Origin: Edaphochlamys debaryana
Taxonomy: Eukaryota > Chlorophyta > Chlorophyceae > Chlamydomonadales
Assembly (NCBI GenBank): GCA_016858145.1
Contig: JAEHOE010000043.1
Coordinates: 372,001-436,000 of the forward strand
Direction of reading: 5' to 3'
Length of the DNA: 64,000 nucleotides
A model generated the notes under the pieces. That model did not search any database. It had not been told where the DNA came from and worked only from the letters and a program-made list of their open reading frames with translations. Both the position numbers and the translations under genes were made by a program. Positions 11,029-22,455 of this stretch are shown piece after piece; positions within the stretch are counted from its first letter, which is position 1; each line of letters opens with the position of its first letter.

Positions 11029-13288
11029 TCACGACCCGGGCGTGAGCTCCTCCACCAGCGCCCCGCCCGCAACGGTCGCCTGCCAAGGCGTGGAGCGAGG
11101 GGAGGAGGCGGGGCGGGGGCCAACGTGAGGCGTGGGCTTGAATTGTCCTCAGCGCTCCAGAGCGTAAAACGCAGCTGCCGTCGCGGCCATCCCTCGCTTC
11201 CCATGCCGAACGACAACGCCTGCCAGGGGTGCCGCCCCAGTCCCCAGGTCCCCCCCTTTCCCCCCCCCCGGGCGCCCGACCCACCTGGTCCATGAGGTGG
11301 AGGCAGTCCAGCAGCCCCACCCGGAGGCTGCCGGGCCCGGGGCGGGGCGCCAGGCGCAACCCCTCCTGCGCGGCCAGCCTGAGGGTGGTGCGGGGGCGGG
11401 GCGGGAGGGGAAGGGGGGGCCAGGGAGAACAGCGAAGGCGGACGCGTTCAGCCGGCAGGCGACAGCGTGGCACTGGCAGGCTGGGAGCGCTCGTGAGCGC
11501 TGGGGCGCTGCATGCCCGCCCCCCGCCCCCGGGACCGCACCCGAACACCGCGAAGGCGTGCGCCGTCGCCAGCAGCGCCTGCCCCGGGGCCGCTGCCACG
11601 AAGGCGGCGATGAGCGCCGTCAGCGAGCAGCCCGCGGCCGTGACGGAGGTGAGCAGCTCCTCGCCGTTGCGTACGGCAACCAGCCGGGAGCCGTCCGTCA
11701 CCTGCAGGGGCGGGGCAGGGATGGGGCCAGGCAACAGGCGGGAAAGAGAACTCGGGGCTAGCTGTTGCCGCTGCGGCAGCAAGCCTGGGGCCGTCACATC
11801 GGGGGGCCAGGTGGAGCACAACACGCTTTACACCCTGTGCCCTCGCCGTTGAACAGAGGGGGCTCAAGAAAGGAGGAGTTAGGGCCGAGTTAGGGCAGGG
11901 CAGGCGTGCGGAATGGGGGCCACTTAACATCGCTGCTGGCCAGCCCTGCGGTTCCCACCGTCCCCTCGCGCTCAGCCCCATGCAGCCGCTGCTGGCCCCT
12001 CATCCCCCCCCCCTGCCCCTCCCTCCGACCCACGTAGTCCACCGCCCCCGACACCGCCACAACACAGCCGTACTGCCGCGCCAACAACCGGGCGGCCTGC
12101 GCGGGCGTGGGGACCCAGGGCACCAGCGGGGACAGAATTGGCCGTGACAAGAGGTGTCGCCATGAAGCGCCCGCAGTGGTTGCCGTGCCGCAGTGGTGCA
12201 ATGGAAAGCCAGGCAGAGGAGACAGGGGTGACGGGTCCAGTGCACGCAAATAGCCGTAATATTGGGTTGCAAGTTTGAAGCCATCTTGCACCCTAGGCGC
12301 TCAGCCCTGCCGTGATGAGTGCCCCGTATTCGCCACCCGAATGCGCGCCCCATCCCAACGCCCCCCGCCCACGTAGCTCCACCGCAGCGGTCTCCCTCCC
12401 CCCCACACCTCCACTGCGTCCGTGCTGGCCGCTGTGCTGTCCACGCCGCGCACCCGGCCCGCGGGCCCCGGCCCCCCCCCGCCGCCGCCGCCCGCCGCCG
12501 CCACGGCCGCCGCCTGCAGCGCCATCACCTCCGAGGCGTTGCCTCGCACCACCGTGGGGCGGCAGGCCAGCATGTCCAGGCAGGCGGCGGTGCGCACGGG
12601 GGTGGCGCCGCAGCCCACGGGGTCCAGCACCCAGGGCTTGCCCAGCTCCACGGCCTGGAGGGGTGGGGTGGCGGGGGTGATACTCGTGTGGAATGGAAGG
12701 GGCCATGGGCGGGGCCGAGGGGCAGATGCGAGAGGTCTTGTGGGAGCGGGTGAGGTGACAGGAAGCACGTGCGCTAGCGCAGGGCTTCTTGTCGGGGCAT
12801 GAAGGATGGGGGTCGGCACGAGCTCGGGCGCCCACCACACCCTGGTCGCCCCAACGGCCCCTGGGGTGAACCCCCCCCTTACACCTCACCCTTTTCGCCG
12901 CCAGCTTCTTTGACGCAACCCAGTCAACGCTGAGGGTACCCATGTTGACTAGTAGCCCCGACGCAAGCGACATGAAGGCCTCCACCTCGTCGAGAGCGTG
13001 CACCTACGTGGCCCGGGCTGACCGTAAGTCAGGAGGCCGGTCCATACCCATGTCCCCGCCAGCCCCATACGGGCATGACTGCCTGCGTTGCCACTCTCAC
13101 CATGGCCGGGGAGCCACTCTCACCATGGCCGGGGAGCAACCAGCAGCAAGCAGCACATTAGCCATCAAGTCCATGGACACGAAGTTGGTGATGCATTGAA
13201 TGAGCGGTCGCTTGGCTCGCACTGCCTGCCACAGCTCCCACGCAGATGCTGCTGAAGCGACTAGCTGGGGCTCCTTCGACTCCGCCAT
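11029..13288 (-). CDS. THIM: hydroxyethylthiazole kinase (thiamine salvage)
   Basis: The enzyme phosphorylates 4-methyl-5-(2-hydroxyethyl)thiazole (EC 2.7.1.50), feeding the thiazole half of thiamine. Seven exons (13124-13288, 12890-13003, 12409-12654, 12034-12096, 11541-11701, 11285-11378, 11029-11079) total 894 nt, 297 residues, all in phase. Family blocks are [17 protein letters not shown] (about 29-45), [24 protein letters not shown] (102-115), VVRGNASEV (about 128-136), [15 protein letters not shown] and [15 protein letters not shown], which carries the conserved Cys of the GxGC site. A Gly/Ala-rich insertion (about 144-162) follows the RGNASE loop. No transit peptide is visible from the ATG at 13288. 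The gene is divergent from ABA4. The exon 1 donor lies inside a 23-bp tandem duplication (see findings). Confidence 0.9.
13091..13136. repeat. 23-bp tandem duplication carrying a splice donor
   Basis: Two identical 23-bp units, 13091-13113 and 13114-13136. Each contains, on the minus strand, CCATG followed by GTGAGAG, so THIM exon 1 has two identical donors 23 nt apart. Confidence 0.9.
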
Positions 13289-13527
13289 GGCGACCAGATG
13301 CAGGCCGAAGGTTCTGCGCGGAACCTTCGTCTGCCTGCACGGTTGGGGTTATTTATGTTGTACTTGACGACAGCGCAAACCCAATTTGCGTGGGCAGTCG
13401 TGGGCGCTGCATGAGCAGGGTAGGGCCGATCCCGCCTTGAGACGGGGCTGGCACTTTGCGAGCCATAACCAGCGACGCAAGAACACCACTGCCCAACTTG
13501 ACGAGTACTTTCGACCAAGGTTTCAGC
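13289..13527. promoter_or_regulatory. divergent promoter region THIM / ABA4
   Basis: Only 239 bp separate the two start codons, so both promoters and 5' UTRs overlap here. A locally AT-rich segment lies near 13349-13360 (GTTATTTATGTT). No canonical TATA box or riboswitch could be assigned. Confidence 0.6.
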
Positions 13528-14940
13528 ATGAGTTGCTTGGGCGGGGCAACGCATCCGCTGATGATGCAGCGCTCAGCGCCAGTCGCGCGACTGGCCAGCG
13601 CGGGAGCCCCACGGATCAAGGCGCTGATGAGCGCGCCTATGCGGCAAACCGGTGCGCGAGGTGCATTGACATCGGCGCCCAGTCTGTCCTTTTGCAAGCG
13701 CCACACGGACCCCCCTCGGCCCCCAACCTGTTTCGAAACCCCCTCCCCCACGCACATACAGCGCCAACACGGCATAGGAGAGCCGTTAGCATTGAGGCGT
13801 CTGCTGGGGCAGCTCTAGCAGGGGCAGCCGCCGCTACGAGCAGCGGTGCCTCAGTCCTGGGCGTGCCGGCGTCCACGCTGTTCATGGCCTCGTCGGGCTT
13901 CATGGTGCCCATCTACCTGCTGCTCGCCTTCGCCCCCGGAGCCAAGATTGTGAGTCGCAACATGCGTATCAGCACAGAAGTCCGGGCCCTTAGTTCCCAG
14001 GCGGGGCCACTGTGGCGTGGCGCCGAAGCTCCGCCCAGGGAGTGGCAGCGCACAGCCTGCACCTGGGGCGGTGCTTTCCTCAGTGCCGTTGCAAGCGAGC
14101 ACGTTTACAGTTCTCCAATGCTGTTGTATTCGGTGACCTGCAATGCATTCCTACGCCATACCCTGTCCTCATCTCCTCGTTGAGCCCCTACCCCCAACGG
14201 GTTGCGGCCTGCCCCGCCCCCCCGCCAGACGCGCTCCTGGGTGCTCGAGTCCCCGCTGCTGCTGCTGGTGCTGGCGGGGCTGTACGCGGCGACCCTGGCC
14301 GCCGCCTGGCCCGCGGGCCTGGGCGCCTCCATGGGGGCGGTCAGCGCGGCGCTCAAGGCGGCCTGGGTGGCGGGGCCCGCCGCGCTGCCCTCGCTGGACC
14401 TCAGCCCCCTGGCCGCCATGTTCGCCCAGCCGCTGGTGACGCTGCTGGCGTGGCTGCACCTGCTGGCGCTCGACATCCTCATGGCCAGGTGGGGCACGCG
14501 CTGGCAGGGGGCCCCAGGGCAGCAGGGCACGAAGCGGAGCTAGGGGGGCCGCTCTGGCAGGGGGGCCGCTCTGGCAGGGGAGCGGGACCGTACCTCCAGT
14601 ACGGTGCAAGGCACACGGGGTCCGTGAAGGAGGCAACGTACCCTTGCACGAACTTATCGGTATCGAAGTGAGTTACGCGTACTGCCCTCGAGATGCGTCC
14701 AGACCTTTTGTCTCGCGTGGTCTCCACCGCCGTTCTAGTGCCTGCGTCGCTGTCATGGCTGCGCCCAACGCCTTGCTCCGCCCCCGCAGGGAGGTGGCGC
14801 TGGACGGCCTCCGCACCGGTGTGCTCACGACACACAGCGTGCTGCTCTGCTTCTTCTTTGGGCCCACGGGCCTCATCAGCCACGCGGTGACGCGCGCACT
14901 GGCCAAGCTGGGCGGGGCGCCACGTGCAGCCGCAGCCTAG
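13528..14940 (+). CDS. ABA4: ABA4-type neoxanthin synthesis protein, plastid membrane
   Basis: Homologue of Arabidopsis ABA DEFICIENT 4, required to convert violaxanthin to neoxanthin. Four exons (13528-13660, 13762-13949, 14229-14488, 14790-14940) sum to 732 nt, 243 residues. The N-terminal 75 or so residues are Ser/Ala/Arg-rich (MSCLGGATHP..., then RHRRAVSIEASAGAA) and look like a chloroplast transit peptide. The membrane domain follows: STLFMASSGFMVPIYLLLAF, LLLLVLAGLYAATLAA, LVTLLAWLHLLALDILMARW and TTHSVLLCFFFGPTGLISHA. The last two carry the most conserved family residues (the HLLALD-x-x-x-AR pattern and H-S-V-x-L-C-x-x-F-x-P-x-G). The exon 1 donor is inferred (phase 1, with the acceptor at 13762); a donor 10 nt earlier would drop three residues but is also possible. 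The membrane exons are secure. Confidence 0.85.
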
Positions 14941-16016
14941 ACAGCGGCGGTGCGTGCGGGTTGAGCACCGCATCCTCTTAGCGTGAGATGCATGCGCGTC
15001 TGTGTGCGAGGCTATATGGACTCGCCGGCCAGGAGGGTCTGAGAGCACGCGAAGGGCTGCGGGAGAGGGGATAAGGCAGCTGCGTGGACCTCATACCGAG
15101 CGTGGAGCTGCGCAGCACGGCTGCCCTCATAATGGGAAGGGATGTTGGTTTGGCAGGCCACGTCAGGGACTCGGATTCGCTGAGGGCTCTTGCGGGTACT
15201 CGGGGGGATGGGAAAGAAGTGCGGGATGGAGCGCGTGCTTGTGTGAGAGTGTGGAGAGAAGTGAGTACACTCTGATGTGTGCTGAGCCGCCTGGCGAAGG
15301 GGCAGGGGCACGGCCGCAGACATGATGAAGTGGGGGATTTAAAGTCGGCCCAGGGTCGGGTCTGGGCTTTTGGGGTTTTGAGTGGCTCAGCCCTTCCCGG
15401 AATGGCCGTCCCGCTCTACATGGGCACCGTTGTCGTGGGCGGGGGCTGAAGCCCACGGTGTGGGTGAGGTCATGTCGCGGTCTGAGCGTTGCAAGAGCGG
15501 TGGTTGAGCTTGCTTGGCCATGCAAGAGATGTTGCTTTAGATGTCCTCGGCCGCTCCAGGACTAGCATGATGGCTCCGTGCTGTCAAGAGGCAGCGCTGA
15601 GGGTGCTGGCGGGGAAGGGCGGGGAGGGAGAGACACGGTTGGGGGAGGTCGCGGCGCATCGCTTGCGGTTCGCTACTTGGCCGGGATACTTTGCAAGCAT
15701 TGCGTGCTTAGCCGATTGTGCGAGACTCTCTCACGGCTGTGCTCGCGAGAGTTCTCCCAGGATCGCGTCTCGGCCCCCAATCAGAGTCGGTTAATCTCGC
15801 TCAACGCGTTTGCCAGAGGCAGCTTTACTAGTTACAGGCCAACACCCACGCTATATAGCCCGTCCAAAGACAACGCGGTGCCACACAGCAGAGTCTGCAA
15901 GGGTCCGGGACCATTGCCAGAACGCAGGCCCCACCGCCGGCCGACGGATGACAGCTTAGAGAACTAGTCTGTTTGCGCAATTGACAAAGGAGATCTAGTA
16001 GACGCGCGCGGATCCG
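14941..16016. other. intergenic region ABA4 - ALB3
   Basis: 3' flank of ABA4 and upstream region of ALB3. No supported exon and no TGTAA signal were found. A TATATAG lies at 15852-15858. Confidence 0.45.
15852..15858 (+). promoter_or_regulatory. TATA-like box upstream of ALB3
   Basis: TATATAG, 159 bp before the ALB3 start codon. It is the best TATA match in that intergenic region; the assignment is positional only. Confidence 0.35.
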
Positions 16017-18287
16017 ATGTGGGCCTTGCAGCCATGTGGAGGGCTAAGCCGTCTCGCCTCTAGACAAGCGCGCGCGGACCAGCGGCTTGTCGGGTGAGCT
16101 CGGGGCACCTACGGCAGCCGGGAGTAGGCGATGCAGTCGGTCACGGACATCATTCTTCTCATCGCGCCCTTGCCCTTGCAGGCAAACGCCGCTGGCAGGC
16201 CGGCCACGGACTGGTCGTCGGCTGCTCTGCCGCGCTGTGGTCGAGGGGTCAGCAGCGCTCGGGGCGGCCGCGGACGTCGTCGACGTTTCCGCTCTGCAGC
16301 GGCTTGCCGTGTTGGCGGATGCCGGCACGGCTGCGGTGGCCAGCGTCAGCGCCTCGGCCGATGCCGCAGCCCCGGCCGCCCAGCGCGCGGGCGGCTGGGT
16401 AGCCCCCCTGGCGGACGCCCTGGAGCAGGTCCTGTACTTCCTGCAGGAAGGACTGGACAAGCTACACGTGCCCTACACGTACGGCTACTCGATCATCCTG
16501 CTCACCCTGTTTGTCAAGATTGTGACGTATCCCTTCACGAAGCAGCAGGTAGCACAGGAGTGGCTTGCATCGGTTGCAGTACGGACGATGGGGAGCTGCG
16601 GGGGCCCACTGCATCGCTGCTGTAGGACCCGGTCAGAGCTTTGCTGGGGTGTCAAGCTCTGGCGCCCGCCGTCAGCTCCGCGCCCTTGTGACTCCCTGCT
16701 GGCCTGCGACGGCGGCTCCCGCCGGATGCCGATCCTCAATCCCCGCCAACGTCTCAGATTGCGGCTGCTGGTCTCGGTCTGGCGTTAGCCGCATGGCGGC
16801 TGCGTGGCAGACGTCCAGCTGGGGCCCCAACCCCACACCCTACCCCACAGCCGTCGCTGATGGTGCCCCGCCCTCCCCGCTGCTGCCCCGTGCTGCGTCC
16901 CCGCCGCAGGTGGAGTCAGCCATGGCCGTGCAGGCGCTCAAGCCCCGCATTGACCTGATCAAAGACCGGTACGGCGATGACAAGGACAAGATCCAGAAGG
17001 AGACCTCGGCGCTGTACGAGCAGGCTGGCGTGAACCCGCTGGCCGGCTGCCTGCCCACGCTGGCCACCATCCCCGTCTTCATCGGCCTCTTCACCTCGCT
17101 CACCAACGTGGCCAACGAGGGAACGCTGGACACGCAGGGCTTCTACTGGATCCCCTCGCTGGCGGGTGGGGCGCGGGGCGGGGGGCCGGGTGGGAGGGTA
17201 CCCACGGCGCAGGTGGGAACACAACGGCATGGGGAGGACGCAAGGCATGCCGCCCACAGCAGTGGCTGCTGAGTCCACGGCGCCTCCCGGTTGCGGAGCG
17301 GTGGGTCCTGGCCTCACCGGGCCCCGAAGCTCACTGCGGCCCCCCTCTCCCCTGCCCCCCTCGCCCCTTCGCCCCCGCCCAGGCCCCACCACCATGGCTC
17401 AGCGCAACTCGGGGCTGGGCACCTCGTGGCTGTTCCCGCTGGGCCCCGACGGCGCCCCGCCCATCGGCTGGGAGGACGCTGCCGCCTACCTGTCCCTGCC
17501 GCTGCTGCTGGTGGCGGTGCAGTACGCCTCCACGGCGCTCACCTCCCCCGCCATCGACCCCAAGGACGAGAACGCCAACGTGACGCGCGTGCTGTACGTG
17601 GGCCTGCCGCTCATGGTCGGCTGGTTCTCGCTCAACGTGCCCAGCGGCCTGTCGCTCTACTACCTGGCCAACACCGTGCTCACCAGCGCGGTGCAGATCT
17701 ACCTCAAGAAGCTGGGCGGCGCCAACGTCAAGATCAACGAGCTGGGGCCCGTCACCAAGCCGGGCAGCGGGCGGCGGTCGGGTGCGCGGGGTGCGGGGCG
17801 GGGGAGGGGAGGGCAGGCGGGGACTGGTGGGAGCAAGCGCAGTGCTCAGGGCAGCTTCTCAACCTGTTTTCCTTCGCCGCATACCCCCCCGTCCCGCCCC
17901 TCGATCCCCCCGTGCTTCGCCCTGCGCCCCCCCTCCGCAGGCACGGTCGCCGCGAGCGTGCAGCTGTGGACCCCCGCCACCGTGGTGACCACCGCCGAGG
18001 CCGCCAAGAAGCGGGCCGAGGCGGAGGCGGCAGCGGAGGCGGCAGCGGAGGCGGCGGAGGCGGCGCGTGGCTACGACGACACGGCTGCGTCCGGCATGTC
18101 GTTCGCCTGCAGCGTGGACGAGGAGGGCGTGCCGGTGGCCGCGCCCCTGGCGGTGTCGGACCCCGCCCTCACGGCCGTGGTGGACGCCGCCAGCGTCAGC
18201 CGCCGCTGCAAGCGGAGGCGCCTGACCTCGCTGGTGCAGGACGGCAGGGTGGTGGCGGTGCCCGCGACGGTGCAGGCCTCCGCCTAG
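16017..18287 (+). CDS. ALB3: ALBINO3-type thylakoid membrane insertase (YidC/Oxa1 family)
   Basis: Inserts light-harvesting and other proteins into thylakoids, working with cpSRP and the Sec translocase. Five exons (16017-16093, 16182-16548, 16910-17165, 17383-17781, 17941-18287) give 481 residues in phase. The N-terminus MWALQPCGGLSRLASRQ is transit-peptide-like. The insertase core has the spans YGYSIILLTLFVKIVTYPFT, GCLPTLATIPVFIGLFTSL, YLSLPLLLVAVQYASTAL and the VLYVGLPLMVGWFSLNVPSG...YYLANTVLTS hairpin. The signature AGVNPLAGCLPTLATIPV is nearly invariant in Alb3. The stromal C-tail has an Ala/Glu-rich helix (AAKKRAEAEAAAEAAAE) and ends with a basic RRCKRRRLTSLVQDG stretch, comparable to the basic tail motifs that bind cpSRP43. 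The short first exon was chosen because the downstream exon has no in-frame ATG and only this pairing keeps the frame. Confidence 0.9.
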
Positions 18288-20184
18288 GGGGCGGGAGGGG
18301 GGAACTCGTGCGCTCAGGGAACCAGGAACGAGCGCCCGTAGGGGGGGCATGGAGCACGGGCAATGGCGAAGGCCGCAAACGGCCGGCAAGGGACAAGGTC
18401 ACAATGAATGGGTCGGAGGACTCTCTTGGTTAATGACGGCCAGGACATGCATACCAGCGCGGCAGTGTCTGGGGAGCGGTGCGTGCTTGTGCACCTGCCT
18501 GTCTGGTGGGCAGCCGCATGCAGGCCGTCGGGTGTGAAGCATGCAGAAGTGCAGTGCAAGCGATTAGAGGAGTGCACGGCCCGGGGAACCAGTGGCCTGC
18601 TGCCCACGGCATGGCACGATGGCAGCAATTGAAGCAAGCAGTGGGAAGCAATCAGCAAGAGCACGATTGCGTGTTAACGGCAGGGTCCTGGGCGGATATC
18701 GGCGACATCGGCAAGCCTGCAAGTCTGGGCGCGGGCAGCGGGCACGCTGGCCAGCAGCCCAGCACTGGCGCCTCCTTTCTGGTGTGCGCCATGCCAACGT
18801 CATACCGGTACAAAGCCTCGCTGAGCTAGGGAGCCAAAGCGGCAGTCCAGAGCTCCAGACTGCTGCGGCGGCCCCCATCCCTGGGGGAGGCGCCCGCACC
18901 ATCGGGTCCCATCATCACACGGTATCACAGTACACCACTGTGCAAGGGCAGTGCATCGCCGTGTTGTGGCGGGGTGCCTGACGGTGCCTGGCGGCAAGCA
19001 GGGTTGTGGAGCACATCATGCATGGCGCACGGAAGGGGCCATGCTAGGCGCCATGCTCTCATAATTCTAATCCGCCAGGAGCAGCCTCAGCTGAGCCTCA
19101 GCTAGGGAGCCACCAAGGGGAGTGTCCCCGACCAACCGTTGGACAACCAACCGCAACTCTGCAAGGGCTTGACAGCCACACAGTCCGGGGAGGTCCCAGG
19201 GGAAGGGAACACGGAAAGCATTACGGAAGCGAAAGGTCGTTTGATGTTGGGTGGGTGGGGGAGGGAGCAGATGCTTCCGCCGCCGACTGAGCCCGCCCGA
19301 ACGCCGAAGCGAGCGGGACAACCGCTTCAGAACACAATTGTTCATGTTGTGCTAAGCTAGGAGCTTGTCACGTATCAACCAAGCGGATCTTCAGTGCACA
19401 TGTGTCGTACTGCGGTACTTCGCTGTACTTCGTGCCTTCTCAAGATGGCTGCTAGCTCTTGGCTACTAGCGCTCTGCTTCACCTGACGGCCGTCCCCCGC
19501 AGCCCTTTGCCTACTGGGTCCCGAGCTCCGTGGTACATACTGTGCTAGAGAATGAGCTGACGACGCCGACCGCAGGGTAGGCGCCGGGGCAACCGCCGGG
19601 AACGAGAAGTTGTGGGAGGATCACACAGTTGCGACGAGGTTGCTAAAGGTTCCCACTCCTCGACGCCCGCGCGTACGAGTCTGTACGAGTACGCTCTTTA
19701 GGCCCCGCGACTTACAGGACAGCTTTGCTTGGAACGGCGAATGGTTGCGACAGAAGGTGGGATTGGAAGAGCAGGGAAGAGCTGTATACGAAGGACTGGA
19801 GCGCGGCGGCCGGCGGCACCTGTCACCGCCTGACGACCTCGCTGACGTGTTCCGCGGGCGAGTGTGCACCTTGAACGCCACGCTCGCTCACTACAACATA
19901 CTGTGTTTGGCTGGCCAAAACCTTTGTTTGAATACTCTGCGAGCAAATCTTGCATGCAGAGAGTTCAGCCTGCCTGACGAACTCGACTGCCAATCGAGCC
20001 GCCCTGATAGCGCACAACTACGTGTCTTCTGCACGGATTACATACACACTAGCTTCATACCGCAGCTACGCTCAACTTGCACGTGACGATCGGTGTCGCC
20101 CCGCCCGCGTCGAGTCTAAACGCCAGCTAGGCGAGGCCCCGTCGACAAGCCCTCAGGCTTCACCAAGCATTAGCCTCTCGCTAG
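18288..20184. other. intergenic region ALB3 - ankyrin gene
   Basis: Contains a dispersed repeat at 18574-18700. The right half (about 19600-20180) has open stretches on both strands that may include the missing 5' exon of the ankyrin gene, but no start and splice pair could be fixed. Confidence 0.4.
18574..18700 (+). repeat. dispersed repeat family 2, copy A
   Basis: Similar to 24581-24705 in the same orientation, sharing GCACGGCCCGGGGAACCAGT, CCTGCTGCCCA and later CGTGTTA. It is diverged, with small indels. Confidence 0.65.
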
Positions 20185-22455
20185 ATCGTTAAAGCCTTGC
20201 AACAACTCGAGCAGCCAGCCTCTCGGGTCGCGTTCCACCTGCTGTTTCGGCCGACGGACTTGGCCAACCTGGCGCGCACGCGCACCTTTGAGGCCCCGCC
20301 AGAGGTGCGGGGTGCAACACTAGAGCAAAGGGCGTACAACGCAGAGCTCAGGGCAGCAGAACCCTGCGCCTGCTGACCGTTGGAACTGGCCGCTGGAAAC
20401 GAACTGGCGCGCCATTGACACACTGCCTTACCGCTGAATATACTCGCAGGCTTTCCTGCTGGTCTTCGCCCATGACAGAAGAGCTGCTGCAGTAGCTTCC
20501 TCAGCCAGCTCAACTCTACGCGCGGCATACCGAGCGTCAGCGGCGACCGCAGCAATCCTTGCCCGCCGAGTCGCCTCGAGCCCACAGCGAGACTTCACCA
20601 CAAACACAAAGCAGAGGGAGGCAATAGCTGCGTTGACGAGGGCGCTTGAGTACACCGAGACGGTTTCAGGACGTTCGCACCTTGTCGACCAGGTCATACC
20701 GTACTCGCTTCGCGCTGCTCACCAGCTGCTGAGTGCCGCGGCGAGGTGTGGCTGGGAAGCCATGGTGGAACTGCTGCTATCGGACACAGACCTGGCCGAG
20801 TTTGGCGCGCATGAGGCAGCGGAGCCCGGGCAGGTCGAGCTGTTGCAGGCAGCACGAGGGTGAGTTCCGAGGTACCTCGAACAGCTGCGGGTATACTAAA
20901 GGGTTCGGCTGACAGCCTTGTACACTTCTCACTTCAGCCCGCGGGCGCGGGCATCAACGCCCGCGACCAGCTCTATCTGTCGCGTAACACGTCCCATACT
21001 CGGACATAGCTATAATGGGTCCAACTGGCGCCGGCGAAGACGCGTGGAAGAGGGACGGTCGCAGCTCGACGAAGCCTTTCGGGCGCCCCATCGTTACCTT
21101 GGCTCACTGCCGCTTCGCCCCTCCCTCATCCCAGGGGCCACGTCGCCGTGGCGTCGAGGCTGCTGCGGGCAGGCGCCGCAGCCGACGGCATCAGCGGCGC
21201 CACGCCCCGGCCAGCGGCCCCCGTCTGCTCGCCCGCCCTGCCCTGGACGCCCTGCCTCCCCGCCCTGCCGCCCTTGCCAGCGCTGCAGGGGGCCGGCGGC
21301 CCCCTTCGCCACCGGCCCCGCGCCTTCCACTCCCCCAGTGGCAGCGATGCCACCTCACTGAGTAGCGCCGTGCCAGCAGCCATCGCAGCAGCGGTCGCGG
21401 CGGCGAAGGCTGCGGCTGGGGGGCCGGGGTCAGGCGAGCAGAGCCTGCCGCCCTCGACCCTCGCGTCGGCGGCAGCCGCAGCGGCGGAACCCAACCGAGC
21501 CGCTGTAACTTTCCCTGGGGCATGGGGGACTGAAGAGGCAGGGCCCTCGACGCCCTCATCCTCCGCCGTCCTGGCCGCAGCGCGCCGCCGCCAGCTCACC
21601 GCCGCCGCGGCGGCTTCCGCGTCCGCCGCCGCCGCACCCCTGGCGGCGCCCTCAACGCCGCCTCCGCCTCCGCCGCCGCCCCTGCTGTCTCCGGCAACGC
21701 CGCTGCCTCCTACCACCTCCTGGCGCCCCCTGGCCGGCGAGCCCCTCTCCGCGCCGCCGCTGCTGCACCCGCACGCCGCGGCGCGCCTCCGCGACCCCTC
21801 CCGGGAGACGCCGCTGCTGGCCGCCTGCCGCGCTCCGCCGGAGCGCTCCGCCCGCGGCATGGTCCGCCTCCTCTTGGACCACGGGGCTGGGGTGGACGAG
21901 GCGGGGGGCACGGAGCTGGCGCTGTGCGGCAACGGCGCGGCGGTGGTGGAGCTGCTGGCGGCGCGGCCGGGGCTGCGGGCGCACCTGGGCCGGGCGCTCG
22001 AGGTGGCGGCCAGCGCGGGCCGCGCGGAGGCGGTGGCGGCGCTGCTGGCGGCGGGGGCGGACCCCCTGCGGTCCACGCACGCGCTATCGGAGGCCGCGTA
22101 CAGGGTAGGCGGCGGGCTGGTGGGGCGAGGGCAGGGAGGGAGTGGTGGAGAATGGTCAGGGGCGGGAAGTGGCTGTGGGGTTGAGCTGGGGCGGGTCCAC
22201 GGCGTTGACGTGCTGCCGCCTTGCCTCGCGCTGTGTGCCGTGCAGGGCCACGTGTCCGTACTGCGCGCCGTGCTGGACGCTCCGTGCAGCACTGCTCTGT
22301 ACGGCAGCACTGTCGTACAGCGCGCATACGCGCTGGCGCTGCAGTGGGGCCGCATTGAGGCGGCGGACCTGCTGCGCCCCCTCCTGGCGCCTGCCGCCCC
22401 GGCCGACGGAGCTGCGGCGAGTGCCGCGGGCAGCGGCGCTCCGGCGGCTGCCTGA
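20185..22455 (+). CDS. ankyrin-repeat protein, 5' end unresolved
   Basis: The exons that can be chained in phase are 20185-20304 (first boundary uncertain; 20212 is also possible), 20450-20859, 21135-22104 and 22246-22455. The first three introns are 145, 275 and 141 bp. Ankyrin-like helices are seen in SLRAAHQLLSAAARCGW, VELLQAARGGHVAVASRLL-RAGAAADG (spanning an intron), MVRLLLDHGAGVDEAGG, ALEVAASAGRAEAVAALLAA-GADP and GHVSVLRAVLDAP. A low-complexity Ala/Pro/Ser region of about 200 residues (roughly 21190-21750) separates two ankyrin groups. The C-terminus is Ala-rich. The start codon must lie upstream, but no convincing ATG exon was found. Binding partners cannot be inferred; such proteins are abundant in volvocine genomes. 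Confidence 0.65.
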
